This document shows, piece by piece, positions 1 to 6,259 of a stretch of 14,031 nt of DNA. Source of the DNA: Chrysochromulina parva. Taxonomy: Eukaryota; Haptophyta; Prymnesiales; Chrysochromulinaceae. Position numbers and translations under genes: made by a program. Numbering within the stretch: the stretch's first letter is position 1; each line of letters starts with the position of its first letter. The notes beneath the pieces are model-generated. The model searched no databases. It saw only the letters and a list, made by a program, of their open reading frames with translations, and had not been told where the DNA came from. The stretch is taken from the NCBI GenBank assembly GCA_002887195.1, contig PJAB01001503.1, forward strand, positions 1 to 14,031. The letters are read 5' to 3'.

Positions 1-189
1 ATACGGCTCTAGTTTCCGGCGTTGAGTTGGTAGTTGTTATTCAGGGTACGAAGGCTTCCTTCTCCTACACCGACCCGGTCCGGTGTCCCCTGGTGTGCGC
101 TTCGCACGCTCATCGACGCTCGCTAATAATACATTTGGTGTTTTTCGATCCGACGAATCTCTCCGGAAATTCAAGGCGACCATACAACA
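1..189. other. 5' flank of the SGNH hydrolase gene
   Basis: No gene could be supported here. In the frame of the downstream coding region there is a TAA at 127-129, so the SGNH protein cannot extend upstream without splicing. The stretch presumably holds the promoter and 5' UTR. I saw no convincing TATA box or other named element. Confidence 0.5.
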
Positions 190-2022
190 ATGCTGCCATG
201 GCCGATCGCTTTGGTGGCCCTGCACCTCGGCTTGGTGTTGCACGGCGAGGTCAGGTCATTGCTGGCGTCCACGGCCGATCGCTTGGCCTTGGCCAACCGT
301 ACAACGGATACCATGTGTCCAGGCCAGCGGCGAGCGTTCCAGCATGCACATACGCATTTTGTGGAGGAGAAAACCGGGTCTATCGTGCACATCGGCGGTT
401 CGGTTGCGGCTGGCACCGGGTGCAGCCAACATGGCTTTGGCGAGGCGCGTGCGTGCTCGTACGGTGCCCGCTTTGCAGCCTCTCTCGCGCGCGATCTTGG
501 CCTGCCAACAAAACCAATTTCGTACATCAATCATGCGGTGGGCGGCAGCACGACGGGCAGTGCCATTCCCCAGCTCCCGTTCCTAGTCTCTGCAGGCTTG
601 GACGCAGGCAGCTCGTCGCACGCGTTGAAAGCTGCTGATCTCATTCTGATCGACTTTGCAGTGAACGACTGGCAGACTTTGCAGGACTGGAGTGGGTCTG
701 AGGAAGAGATCCAGGTGCACGGCCGGGGGGGCGCCAAGTTGACGGCCGATGCGTCGGCATCCGCCATGCGAGCGTACGAGGATGTGGGTGCAGCGACTGA
801 GGTCATGCTGCAGTACCTGCTGAGCCACTACCCAAGCAGTGCCTTATGGATGGTCCAGTTGAGCTGCTGCCTGCCTCCGACTTGCTCCGGCAGCGACGTA
901 GCGCGCTACACTGCTGCCACGCGCGCTCATCGCGATGTGGCCTCTGCCTATGGGGTGGCGCTGTGGCACTTTGAGGACCATCTCGACGGAGCGTGCGACG
1001 AGCGCGCGTACGACCTCGTGGGTCACCCTAGGTGGCCGACGCATGCTTTGGTCGCGGAGGCTCTCTTCGCAAGCTGGGGAGCGATGCAGGCGCGCCTCGA
1101 GGATCGTGACGGGCGGCATGCGGCCGTTCATTGCTGCGGTGCGGCGGGGCATGCGGCGAGGTCTACAGCAGAGCACCTACAACTGCTCTCTGCTAGTCCT
1201 GGCAGAGACTCGACTGCTGGCAGCGCTAGCGTGGCTCCGTGCACACCAGGCGCCCAGCACGGCGCCACGCTCTTCGATGAGCGCGCAAGGGATCGCTTCG
1301 CGGTGTGTGAGGCGCCGCTCGCCGTGTACGACGCACTCGTGGCATGGGTGCACTCCAACGCATCCTCGAGCTCGTGGAGAGATCCTCCGAGATCTACCTC
1401 GAGCTCATCGAGAGATCCTCCGAGATCTACTTCGAGCTCATCGAGAGATCCTCCGAGATCTTCGAGCTCGTCGAGCGACCTGCGTGCAGAGCCTTCGCTG
1501 CTGTCAAGACTTGTGAAAAGAGGCCATGGCGGCGGCGGCAATGGTAGCTCTGAGACCTCCTCAGGATCTCGAACGAGTGGCATCCAAGGTGGCGTCCACG
1601 TCGCCTTCGGTACGTGGGCTCTCTACGCTGACCGTCCAGAGAAGCCTGGCTGGATCACCTCGGGTGTTGCCTCGGCGATCGAGTTCGAGCTCCGCTTCGG
1701 TGGCTCGCCGCGGCTGACCATCATCTATGAGCGCTCGTACGAGGGCTTCGGCTCGGTGGTCGTGCAGCTGCTACGGCGTGAGCCTGATGGCGGGAATGCT
1801 CAGGTGCTCAACGGCCAGGTTCTGCTCGACGGCCTGCATCGCGATACGCGCAACGTGACGCTCACAGAGGTGGCCACCCTGAACGTCAAGATGCCAGCCA
1901 TGGCCCGATTCCCTGGCGGCTTCAACGTCCGCCCGTACACGTCTGATCTGGTAGCTCGGCTCACGTTTCGGCCGCGCGGGACAGGCAGCAAGTTCAAGCT
2001 GCGTTACGTGGGAAGCTGCTAG
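190..2022 (+). CDS. SGNH/GDSL-like hydrolase, secreted, with repeat linker and C-terminal beta-rich domain
   Basis: Predicted 610-residue secreted SGNH (GDSL-like) esterase/hydrolase. SGNH enzymes remove ester groups such as acetyls from sugars or lipids; the substrate here is unknown. Residues 1-20 are hydrophobic and look like a signal peptide. Block I is VHIGGSVAAG (66-75, candidate nucleophile Ser71). Block II is HAVGGSTTG (115-123). Block III is DFAVND (155-160, Asn159). The DLVGHP...H stretch (275-285) is the likely block V with catalytic His279. A Cys-rich segment (226-232) sits between blocks. Residues 392-429 form a Ser/Arg/Pro linker with three 11-residue repeats (RDPPRSTSSSS type). 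Residues 468-610 look like a separate beta-rich domain (WALYADRP, FGGSPRLTIIYERSY, LDGLH) of unknown function, perhaps binding. The start follows an in-frame stop at 127. Family assignment is fairly secure; specificity is not. Confidence 0.85.
   Translation: MLPWPIALVALHLGLVLHGEVRSLLASTADRLALANRTTDTMCPGQRRAFQHAHTHFVEEKTGSIVHIGGSVAAGTGCSQHGFGEARACSYGARFAASLARDLGLPTKPISYINHAVGGSTTGSAIPQLPFLVSAGLDAGSSSHALKAADLILIDFAVNDWQTLQDWSGSEEEIQVHGRGGAKLTADASASAMRAYEDVGAATEVMLQYLLSHYPSSALWMVQLSCCLPPTCSGSDVARYTAATRAHRDVASAYGVALWHFEDHLDGACDERAYDLVGHPRWPTHALVAEALFASWGAMQARLEDRDGRHAAVHCCGAAGHAARSTAEHLQLLSASPGRDSTAGSASVAPCTPGAQHGATLFDERARDRFAVCEAPLAVYDALVAWVHSNASSSSWRDPPRSTSSSSRDPPRSTSSSSRDPPRSSSSSSDLRAEPSLLSRLVKRGHGGGGNGSSETSSGSRTSGIQGGVHVAFGTWALYADRPEKPGWITSGVASAIEFELRFGGSPRLTIIYERSYEGFGSVVVQLLRREPDGGNAQVLNGQVLLDGLHRDTRNVTLTEVATLNVKMPAMARFPGGFNVRPYTSDLVARLTFRPRGTGSKFKLRYVGSC
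1363..1476 (+). repeat. 33-bp tandem repeat in SGNH hydrolase linker
   Basis: Three consecutive 33-bp units start at 1378, 1411 and 1444, preceded by a partial Ser-rich unit from 1363. They encode RDPPRSTSSSS twice and then RDPPRSSSSSS, where one threonine codon is lost and one serine codon gained. The repeat keeps frame, so unit number can change without breaking the gene. It separates the catalytic domain from the C-terminal domain and is probably a disordered, possibly glycosylated or phosphorylated linker. Confidence 0.85.
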
Positions 2023-2060
2023 AATAGAAGATGTTGGTAGAGGTGGCCATCACACATCTC

Positions 2061-2082
2061 AGATTCCCTGAACAGGGAATTT
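2061..2082. repeat. Inverted repeat 3' of SGNH gene
   Basis: ATTCCCTG at 2063-2070 and CAGGGAAT at 2073-2080 are exact reverse complements separated by AA. One further A-T pair and a G-T wobble extend it to 2061-2082. It lies 40 bp after the SGNH stop codon, so it would be in the 3' UTR and could fold into a hairpin once the innermost pairs open. Its role is unknown. Confidence 0.5.
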
Positions 2083-2270
2083 TCGAAGACTTTAGACTAA
2101 ACGGTGAACGGGTGTAGAGACGACTCTTGAGACGACTTCCGACACAATGTCCGACACATGCGACATGGTCCGACACGAGTCCAAAGCTGTTCGGTTTGCA
2201 ATGTCGAAACGAAGGCGCACGAGAACATCGTCAGTCGTGGCTTGGCTGGGGGTGACGGGGGTTTCTATAG

Positions 2271-2320
2271 GATACGTATCCCATGTATCTTGCATGCATC
2301 ATGCATGTATCGTGCATGTC
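2271..2320. repeat. ATGTATC/ATGCAT-rich block
   Basis: Degenerate short repeats built on ATGTATC and GCATG, with a near-perfect palindrome around 2290-2309 (TGCATGCAT, C, ATGCATGTA). A block with the same motifs on the opposite strand occurs at about 4121-4265, so the pair brackets the FkbM gene in inverted orientation. Confidence 0.5.
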
Positions 2321-2898
2321 GTTTCGATGTGTCCCGTACGTCGTTTTCTCTACGAAAATCGAAATAACTTTTGTACAGGACGATGGCTGCGGGCCGTGTG
2401 TGCCAGCGCACGCCAGCGACGCGACATCGACCTGCATCGCGGGCTGCTCCCTGCATGCGTTCTGGCTCGGTGACTTTGCGAAAAGGTCAGCTCAGAACAC
2501 CACACACGAGCGCGCGCGCACCGCCGCCTCGGCCACACCCGACACCGCACTACCACACACGAACACTGCCACGCAGCTGTAACGTCGCGCTGTTGACTAC
2601 CGGTACCGGCGCGGCGGGGATTCCAAGGATCCGGGCTCCCGCTCCCCAACCCGACCTAAAAGCGGACCCCCAGCCGACTTCCTTCGCATGGTCGGCCCTC
2701 TAGTACCCCCTCCCTTTGGCCGGAAGGCCCCTTCTACTGACACCTTCAAAGCCTAAGGGGGTGAATGCACACGCGCTGCGGCCCATGCCTGTTGCCTCCA
2801 TCGAGCCAGCACTACAGTACTGCCAGTCTCAAACTCTCAATCTTTCCGTGTGGCGACTGCCTCTGGCCTGGTTCTGGCCTGGCCTGACAGGTGCTCTC

Positions 2899-4011
2899 CT
2901 AGCTCTCTCCTGACGCTCGATGTATTCCTGACGCTCGATCGTAGCCCTGCTCTGACATGTTGTATAGCAACTCCGCTCGGTGGGTGCAGACGACATTGCT
3001 CCATTGTCGCGTCTCGAACGCATCCATCCAGCACGGCCCAGAGATGGGTGCGACAGTGTCCCAGGCCTCCATAAAGCATGTGTAGCCGAGCGCTCCGAGC
3101 CATTGCTGTGTAGCCTTGAGGCTGCGTCTTTCCGAAAGGGGGACCGCAGATCCCCAATAGCCAATGCTATGGTACTCAAATTCGACGAAAACAACTCGAT
3201 GCGCTGCGAGTACCCTACGCATACCCTCAAGCACCAGGGCGTCATAGCCTTCAGTGTCAATGACCACTGCCCAGACCTCGTCCAGGCGTTGGCGCAGCAT
3301 GAACTCGTCGAGTGTCAAGACTTGTATAGTGCGCTTATTCTGACCCCACCTCGCCCCCACGCGGTTGGCAAAGGCTCCGTCTTTGAGAGAAACAGTTTCA
3401 TAGCCCGCAGAACCTGCAGGCTCAGGCGCCAAGTATGTCGCATTCGAGATTGCATAATCGTGCACAAATGCAACATCTGATAACCTAGTGAAGTTGATGA
3501 GCCATCTCAGCAGCTGCCGATTCGACGGCAGTAGCTCCAGCAAGTGCACGTGCACCGTCCGCTCCCGGCGGTGCGCTTGCTGCTGATGTCGCAGCCGATA
3601 TCTCCCTGATGTTTCGAGGCACGCGCCATCTGTTTTATCGTTGAGATAGTCATGCTTCTTGCCATCACCTTGACCTGTGGCGTATGCCAAAATGGCCTTT
3701 TGCCACGCTTGCGGGTCCAGCCGTTGCCATAATGCATTGGACCAGAGCGTGGCAAATGAAACAAGATTGTAACCCTTGTTCGCCCCAACGTTGATCACGA
3801 TGACTGGTTCAGTGTCATTAGCTGGGCGAATCGCGCCATATGACTCAGCTGCATGAAAGGCCCACGGAGCTTGTGTGCATCCTCGCCAGCCTTGCCAGCG
3901 ATCCTTGCCAGCGATCAGATTGGATGCGTCCATCACGCAGGCTGCCAATTTGGTCGAATTCGTCCGCTCCATGAGAGGAAAGGCTAGTGCGATGGCAGTG
4001 CACGATGGCAC
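2899..4011 (-). CDS. FkbM-family methyltransferase
   Basis: 370-residue predicted SAM-dependent methyltransferase of the FkbM family (Methyltransf_21 type), enzymes that commonly O-methylate sugars or secondary metabolites. Motif I is VINVGANKGY (72-81), the SAM-binding glycine loop. VHLLELLPSN (155-164) fits the acidic end of the second strand. The family-typical LTLDEF (232-237), VVIDTEGYDALVLEG (249-263) and VFVEFEYH (274-281) follow in order. The N-terminal 65 residues are not conserved; a short hydrophobic stretch (4-14) could be a weak targeting signal. The region at 105-150 (ATGQGDGKKHDY and HQQQAHRRE) looks like an inserted loop. A 13-bp tandem duplication lies near the N-terminus (3890-3915) and an 18-bp period repeat at the C-terminus (2908-2943). 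The acceptor is unknown. Confidence 0.85.
   Translation of the reverse strand: MPSCTAIALAFPLMERTNSTKLAACVMDASNLIAGKDRWQGWRGCTQAPWAFHAAESYGAIRPANDTEPVIVINVGANKGYNLVSFATLWSNALWQRLDPQAWQKAILAYATGQGDGKKHDYLNDKTDGACLETSGRYRLRHQQQAHRRERTVHVHLLELLPSNRQLLRWLINFTRLSDVAFVHDYAISNATYLAPEPAGSAGYETVSLKDGAFANRVGARWGQNKRTIQVLTLDEFMLRQRLDEVWAVVIDTEGYDALVLEGMRRVLAAHRVVFVEFEYHSIGYWGSAVPLSERRSLKATQQWLGALGYTCFMEAWDTVAPISGPCWMDAFETRQWSNVVCTHRAELLYNMSEQGYDRASGIHRASGES
2908..2943 (-). repeat. 18-bp tandem repeat at FkbM C-terminus
   Basis: TCCTGACGCTCGAT occurs at 2908-2921 and 2926-2939, period 18 bp. It encodes the terminal residues RASGIH and RASGES. It keeps frame and sits just before the stop codon, outside the catalytic fold. 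Confidence 0.7.
3890..3915 (-). repeat. 13-bp exact tandem duplication in FkbM coding region
   Basis: CCTTGCCAGCGAT is repeated exactly at 3890-3902 and 3903-3915, preceded by a partial copy. It lies in the poorly conserved N-terminal part (residues about 32-41, IAGKDRWQ). Thirteen is not a multiple of three, so gain or loss of one unit would shift the frame. Confidence 0.75.
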
Positions 4012-4020
4012 TTGCGCTTG

Positions 4021-4050
4021 CGCTACAGTATACGGTACAGTATACCGGTA
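4021..4050 (-). promoter_or_regulatory. Tandem/palindromic element upstream of FkbM start
   Basis: TACAGTATACGG at 4024-4035 is followed directly by TACAGTATACCGG at 4036-4048. The segment 4033-4050 contains CGGTA and TACCG as inverted arms. It lies about 20-40 bp upstream of the FkbM ATG, where a core promoter or 5' UTR would be. A very similar element lies 57-74 bp upstream of the GST start. Function is inferred only. Confidence 0.35.
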
Positions 4051-4052
4051 AC

Positions 4053-4062
4053 CCTTTTAAGG
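4053..4062. promoter_or_regulatory. CArG-box-like sequence
   Basis: CCTTTTAAGG matches the pattern CC, six A/T, GG that MADS/SRF-type factors bind in plants and animals. It sits 42 bp upstream of the FkbM start codon. A single match of this kind can be chance, and use in this organism is unknown. Confidence 0.2.
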
Positions 4063-4120
4063 TTTGTTTGGTTCGTTACGCAAGTTTCCAAAGTCGAAGT
4101 TTTCCACTGCCACCATCCGA

Positions 4121-4265
4121 ATGTAAAAGAGCATGTAAGATACATATTTGAGATACATCAGGATACATGAAGGATACGTGCGAGGGATACCGGTTTCCCA
4201 GAGTTTCGCGAAATTTAGAGAAAAATTTGTCTGCAGGATACATGCACCATACATCAGAATACGTT
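4121..4265. repeat. GATACAT-rich block
   Basis: Repeated AGATACAT, GGATACAT and GGATACGT words at 4137-4190 and again at 4236-4262, spaced irregularly. On the other strand these read ATGTATC, as in the block at 2271-2320. The stretch is more AT-rich than the coding regions. Confidence 0.5.
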
Positions 4266-4339
4266 CATATTGGAATCCCCCCCAAAACGTATACAGGAAA
4301 CCCCACCGCACCCCGGCCGTGGCAGCGGGACACTCGCGG

Positions 4340-4376
4340 CTGCAGGGGGCTGCACAAGGCTGCACAAGGCTGCACG
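4340..4376. repeat. GGCTGCACAA short tandem repeat
   Basis: The 10-bp word GGCTGCACAA occurs twice in tandem with diverged copies on either side. It is a small simple repeat in non-coding sequence. Confidence 0.5.
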
Positions 4377-4645
4377 CGCGACGTATGAGAAAAAGGCTAC
4401 ACCGAGGCGCTCGCGCGTCCGCGCTGCCGCAGCGGCCGCTGCCGCGAACAGCGGGGCCCGTACTATCGGATTACTCTTTGGTGGTGAGGTGGCAAGGGCA
4501 TGCAAGGGTGAGGTGGTACTTGCCTCGCCCCAACCTTCTGCCGATTAACGGCCTGTGTATAGCCAGGTTGTGTCGGCCACACCTCCGTCCATAGCGATAG
4601 AGGCCCTTGTGCTAGGGGGTCCGGAGAGAGTGCGCGTCGTGTGTT

Positions 4646-4779
4646 TCACAGCCAAGTCAAGTCAAGTCTATACAACAGACAACCATACGGAAGCCTATCG
4701 AATGTGCTCCGGAAGCCAGCAGGGGAGGACGGGAGTGGGCGGACTTGACTTGACTTGACTTGACTTGACTTTCACAGCC
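4646..4779. mobile_element. Candidate MITE-like element with terminal AAGTC inverted repeats and direct repeats
   Basis: TCACAGCC at 4646-4653 and at 4772-4779 are exact direct repeats; the match extends to TTTCACAGCCA (4644-4654 and 4770-4780). Between them the 118-bp segment 4654-4771 begins with AAGTCAAGTCAAGTC and ends with six GACTT units (4742-4771), giving a 15-bp perfect terminal inverted repeat. This is the layout of a non-autonomous DNA transposon with target-site duplication. The alternative is a simple-repeat foldback. There is no coding capacity. It ends about 90 bp upstream of the histidine-phosphatase start, so it could affect that promoter. Confidence 0.4.
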
Positions 4780-4867
4780 AGGAGCTACAGCTCCGAATGA
4801 ATACTGCCTTCCTAACGAGCGAACAGAAGTAGTCGGCCGCGGACGCCGACACGCGGACAAGGTCGAG

Positions 4868-5788
4868 ATGAAAGCTGCGACCCTGACGACGACGGTGCTC
4901 CTCATCCGCCACGGGGATCGCTACGACTACCATGTCGGGAAAGACGTGTGGAAGACGCGCTGTAAGAGCAGCGGCGGATATCTCACGCCCAGTGACACGC
5001 CGCTATCCGCCAGTGGCCACCAGCAGGCTCGTGAGACGGCGGCGTTTATTGCCCGCAATAAGAACATTGATGCCGTTGTCTGCTCGCCCTACTTGCGCGC
5101 GCTGCAAACGGCGCAGCCGCTCGCCCATGCATCCGGACGGTCCCTCTGGGTGGATTTCGCCTTCGCCGAGTCTCATCAGAAGCCTACCGCCCTGCCGCCG
5201 CTGGCTGCGCGGGTGCCGTACTTCCCTGAGATTGACGAATCGTACCAGCCGATGATGCCTTCGGTGGTGGTAGACGATGCGGACGGAGCCGAACCTGGCA
5301 TAGAGCCTCGGCTTGAGCACATGCGGCGCATGTTGCACGTGGCTCGAACGCTGCCGCGCCATCCCAGTTTGGCGGGCAAGACGGTGGCAGTCGTCACTCA
5401 CGGCGCCTCGCTCGCTCTGGTCGCCGCACTCATGGGCACAACCTCGCTGGCTGCAGCAGGCAAAATGGCCGCCTGCGGTATCTACGAGCTCCGCTTGGAA
5501 ACTGTCAGCGACGGCAGTGCTGCCCCTGTGGTGAAGCTTGTCTCATCAGGCGAAGACGCGTCGGCCTACCTGAGCGCGAGAGCCGGCGGGACGGTGGCGT
5601 GGGGCTTTGCGGACAGCAATGAACCGCTCGAGTCGACTGAGGCCTTGTGGCAGGAGGCGTTGCGGCTCGGGCCGACGGACCTCACCAAGCTGTCCACCAA
5701 GCTGTCCTCATGGGAGCCGCAGCTCACGCCGACGGCCGGGGCCCAGGACGACTCGTACGCGCCCGAGAGCCTTGTGGGAGGCCGGTGA
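4868..5788 (+). CDS. Histidine-phosphatase superfamily protein (phosphoglycerate mutase-like)
   Basis: 306-residue member of the histidine phosphatase (branch 1, phosphoglycerate mutase-like) superfamily. These enzymes hydrolyse or transfer phosphate through a phospho-histidine. LLIRHGDRYD (11-20) holds the RHG motif with nucleophile His15. SPYLRALQTAQ (73-83) is the second conserved block with Arg77. FAESH (99-103) offers the acidic residue. VAVVTHGASLAL (173-184) carries the second catalytic His178. All core residues are present, so it should be active. The RHGDRYD form, a divergent middle and the large size suggest a UBASH3/STS-like or fungal-type phosphatase rather than glycolytic mutase, but the substrate cannot be told. 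Residues from about 250 on are low in complexity (TKLSTKLSSW) and probably disordered. No signal peptide is evident. Confidence 0.85.
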   Translation: MKAATLTTTVLLIRHGDRYDYHVGKDVWKTRCKSSGGYLTPSDTPLSASGHQQARETAAFIARNKNIDAVVCSPYLRALQTAQPLAHASGRSLWVDFAFAESHQKPTALPPLAARVPYFPEIDESYQPMMPSVVVDDADGAEPGIEPRLEHMRRMLHVARTLPRHPSLAGKTVAVVTHGASLALVAALMGTTSLAAAGKMAACGIYELRLETVSDGSAAPVVKLVSSGEDASAYLSARAGGTVAWGFADSNEPLESTEALWQEALRLGPTDLTKLSTKLSSWEPQLTPTAGAQDDSYAPESLVGGR

Positions 5789-5899
5789 TGTTTTTGTCGT
5801 AACAGGCGGCGCATGCGCGCTGTCTCGTGCGGCGCGGCCGGGGGCACGGCGGGGTGGGGCCGCCTCGCGCGGATTGGGTAATTTCCAAAGTGTATAAGA

Positions 5900-5966
5900 C
5901 TCAGACGACCTGAGTGAGAGTACAGAGAGAGATCGGTCGGCCGGCGCATGCCGGCGGGACTCTCAC
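5900..5966 (+). repeat. Inverted repeats in 3' flank of histidine-phosphatase gene
   Basis: CTCAG and CTGAG arms flank ACGAC at 5900-5914. GTGAGAGT at 5914-5921 pairs exactly with ACTCTCAC at 5959-5966, and two copies of the self-complementary GCCGGC lie inside that loop. The transcript could fold into a nested hairpin about 110-180 nt after the stop codon. It may be a 3' UTR or 3'-end structure. Confidence 0.4.
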
Positions 5967-5972
5967 CAATGA

Positions 5973-5983
5973 GGGGGGGGGGG
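5973..5983 (+). repeat. 11-G homopolymer
   Basis: Run of eleven G residues, likely length-variable and prone to sequencing error. It is followed by a short C-run at 5994-5998 that could pair with it. Confidence 0.8.
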
Positions 5984-6004
5984 TGAGACGGTGCCCCCTT
6001 AATT

Positions 6005-6027
6005 AAGTCAAGTCAATCTGAAGTCTA
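6005..6027 (+). repeat. AAGTC-rich tract
   Basis: AAGTCAAGTCAA, then TCTG, then AAGTCTA closely resembles the left end of the candidate MITE (4654-4670), with a few extra bases. No matching GACTT end was found nearby, so this may be a solo remnant or an unrelated simple repeat. Confidence 0.4.
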
Positions 6028-6172
6028 TCGCGTGAATTGCATGAATTGAGAATGAAGCGACTGTGTCTGTGACGTGTGCGAGGTGTTGCCCTTCACGCTT
6101 TTGAGTTTGGTTTGTGCGTGTTGGCGTGTGTTGTGAATGAATTGCGTGTACCGCTCCACGAGAGGGGAGGGA

Positions 6173-6228
6173 GGTACCGGTACACGGGTACAGTAGTACC
6201 GGGATTAAATCCGGGTACCGGGTATCGG
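6173..6228 (+). promoter_or_regulatory. GGTAC/CCGG-rich palindromic block upstream of GST
   Basis: Six GTAC or GTAT words within 56 bp, many as part of palindromes: GTACCGGTAC at 6174-6183, and GGTAC-AGTA-GTACC at 6187-6200. A near-palindrome follows around ATTAAAT at 6204-6210. The block ends about 30 bp before the first GST ATG, which fits a core promoter or 5' UTR. Function is inferred from position only. Confidence 0.35.
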
Positions 6229-6259
6229 AGGAAGAGTCGGGCAAAAAGTTGTCGTCCTT

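Larger units (their letters stand above)
2023..2898. other. Intergenic region between convergent SGNH and FkbM genes
   Basis: 876 bp between two stop codons. It contains an 8+8-bp inverted repeat at 2063-2080, four TCCGACAC-type repeats around 2127-2178, an ATGTATC/ATGCAT-rich block at about 2271-2320, a CA- and CG-rich stretch at about 2505-2575, and a 10-bp perfect palindrome CCGGTACCGG at 2600-2609. The first part is more AT-rich than the genes. Short open frames here have no recognisable domain and are not called. Confidence 0.5.
4012..4867. other. Divergent intergenic region between FkbM and histidine-phosphatase genes
   Basis: 856 bp between two divergently transcribed starts, so it should hold both promoters. 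Next to FkbM are a palindromic GGTACAGTATACCGG element and a CCTTTTAAGG sequence. An AT-richer stretch with GATACAT repeats follows (about 4121-4265), then a C-run and GGCTGCACAA tandem copies (about 4340-4376). The segment nearest the histidine-phosphatase gene holds a MITE-like 118-bp unit and a 14-bp inverted repeat (GGAGCT, AC, AGCTCC) at 4781-4794. No coding region is supported. Confidence 0.5.
5789..6259. other. Intergenic region between histidine-phosphatase and GST genes
   Basis: 471 bp between two plus-strand genes. It contains the 3' end of the first gene (the palindrome GCGCATGCGC, a CTCAGACGACCTGAG motif, a nested hairpin) and then an 11-G run at 5973-5983. An AAGTC-rich tract at 6005-6027 and a GGTAC/CCGG-rich block at 6173-6228 come before the GST start. 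No coding region is supported; the antisense open frame across part of it is a shadow of the GST gene. Confidence 0.5.

Noticed and set aside
1378..1476. CRISPR-like or regulatory repeat array
   Set aside because: Units are contiguous without spacers, keep the reading frame and encode a Ser-rich linker.
2147..2703. Several overlapping short open frames in the convergent spacer
   Set aside because: All are short, overlap each other on both strands, and consist of low-complexity His/Arg/Pro-rich peptides.
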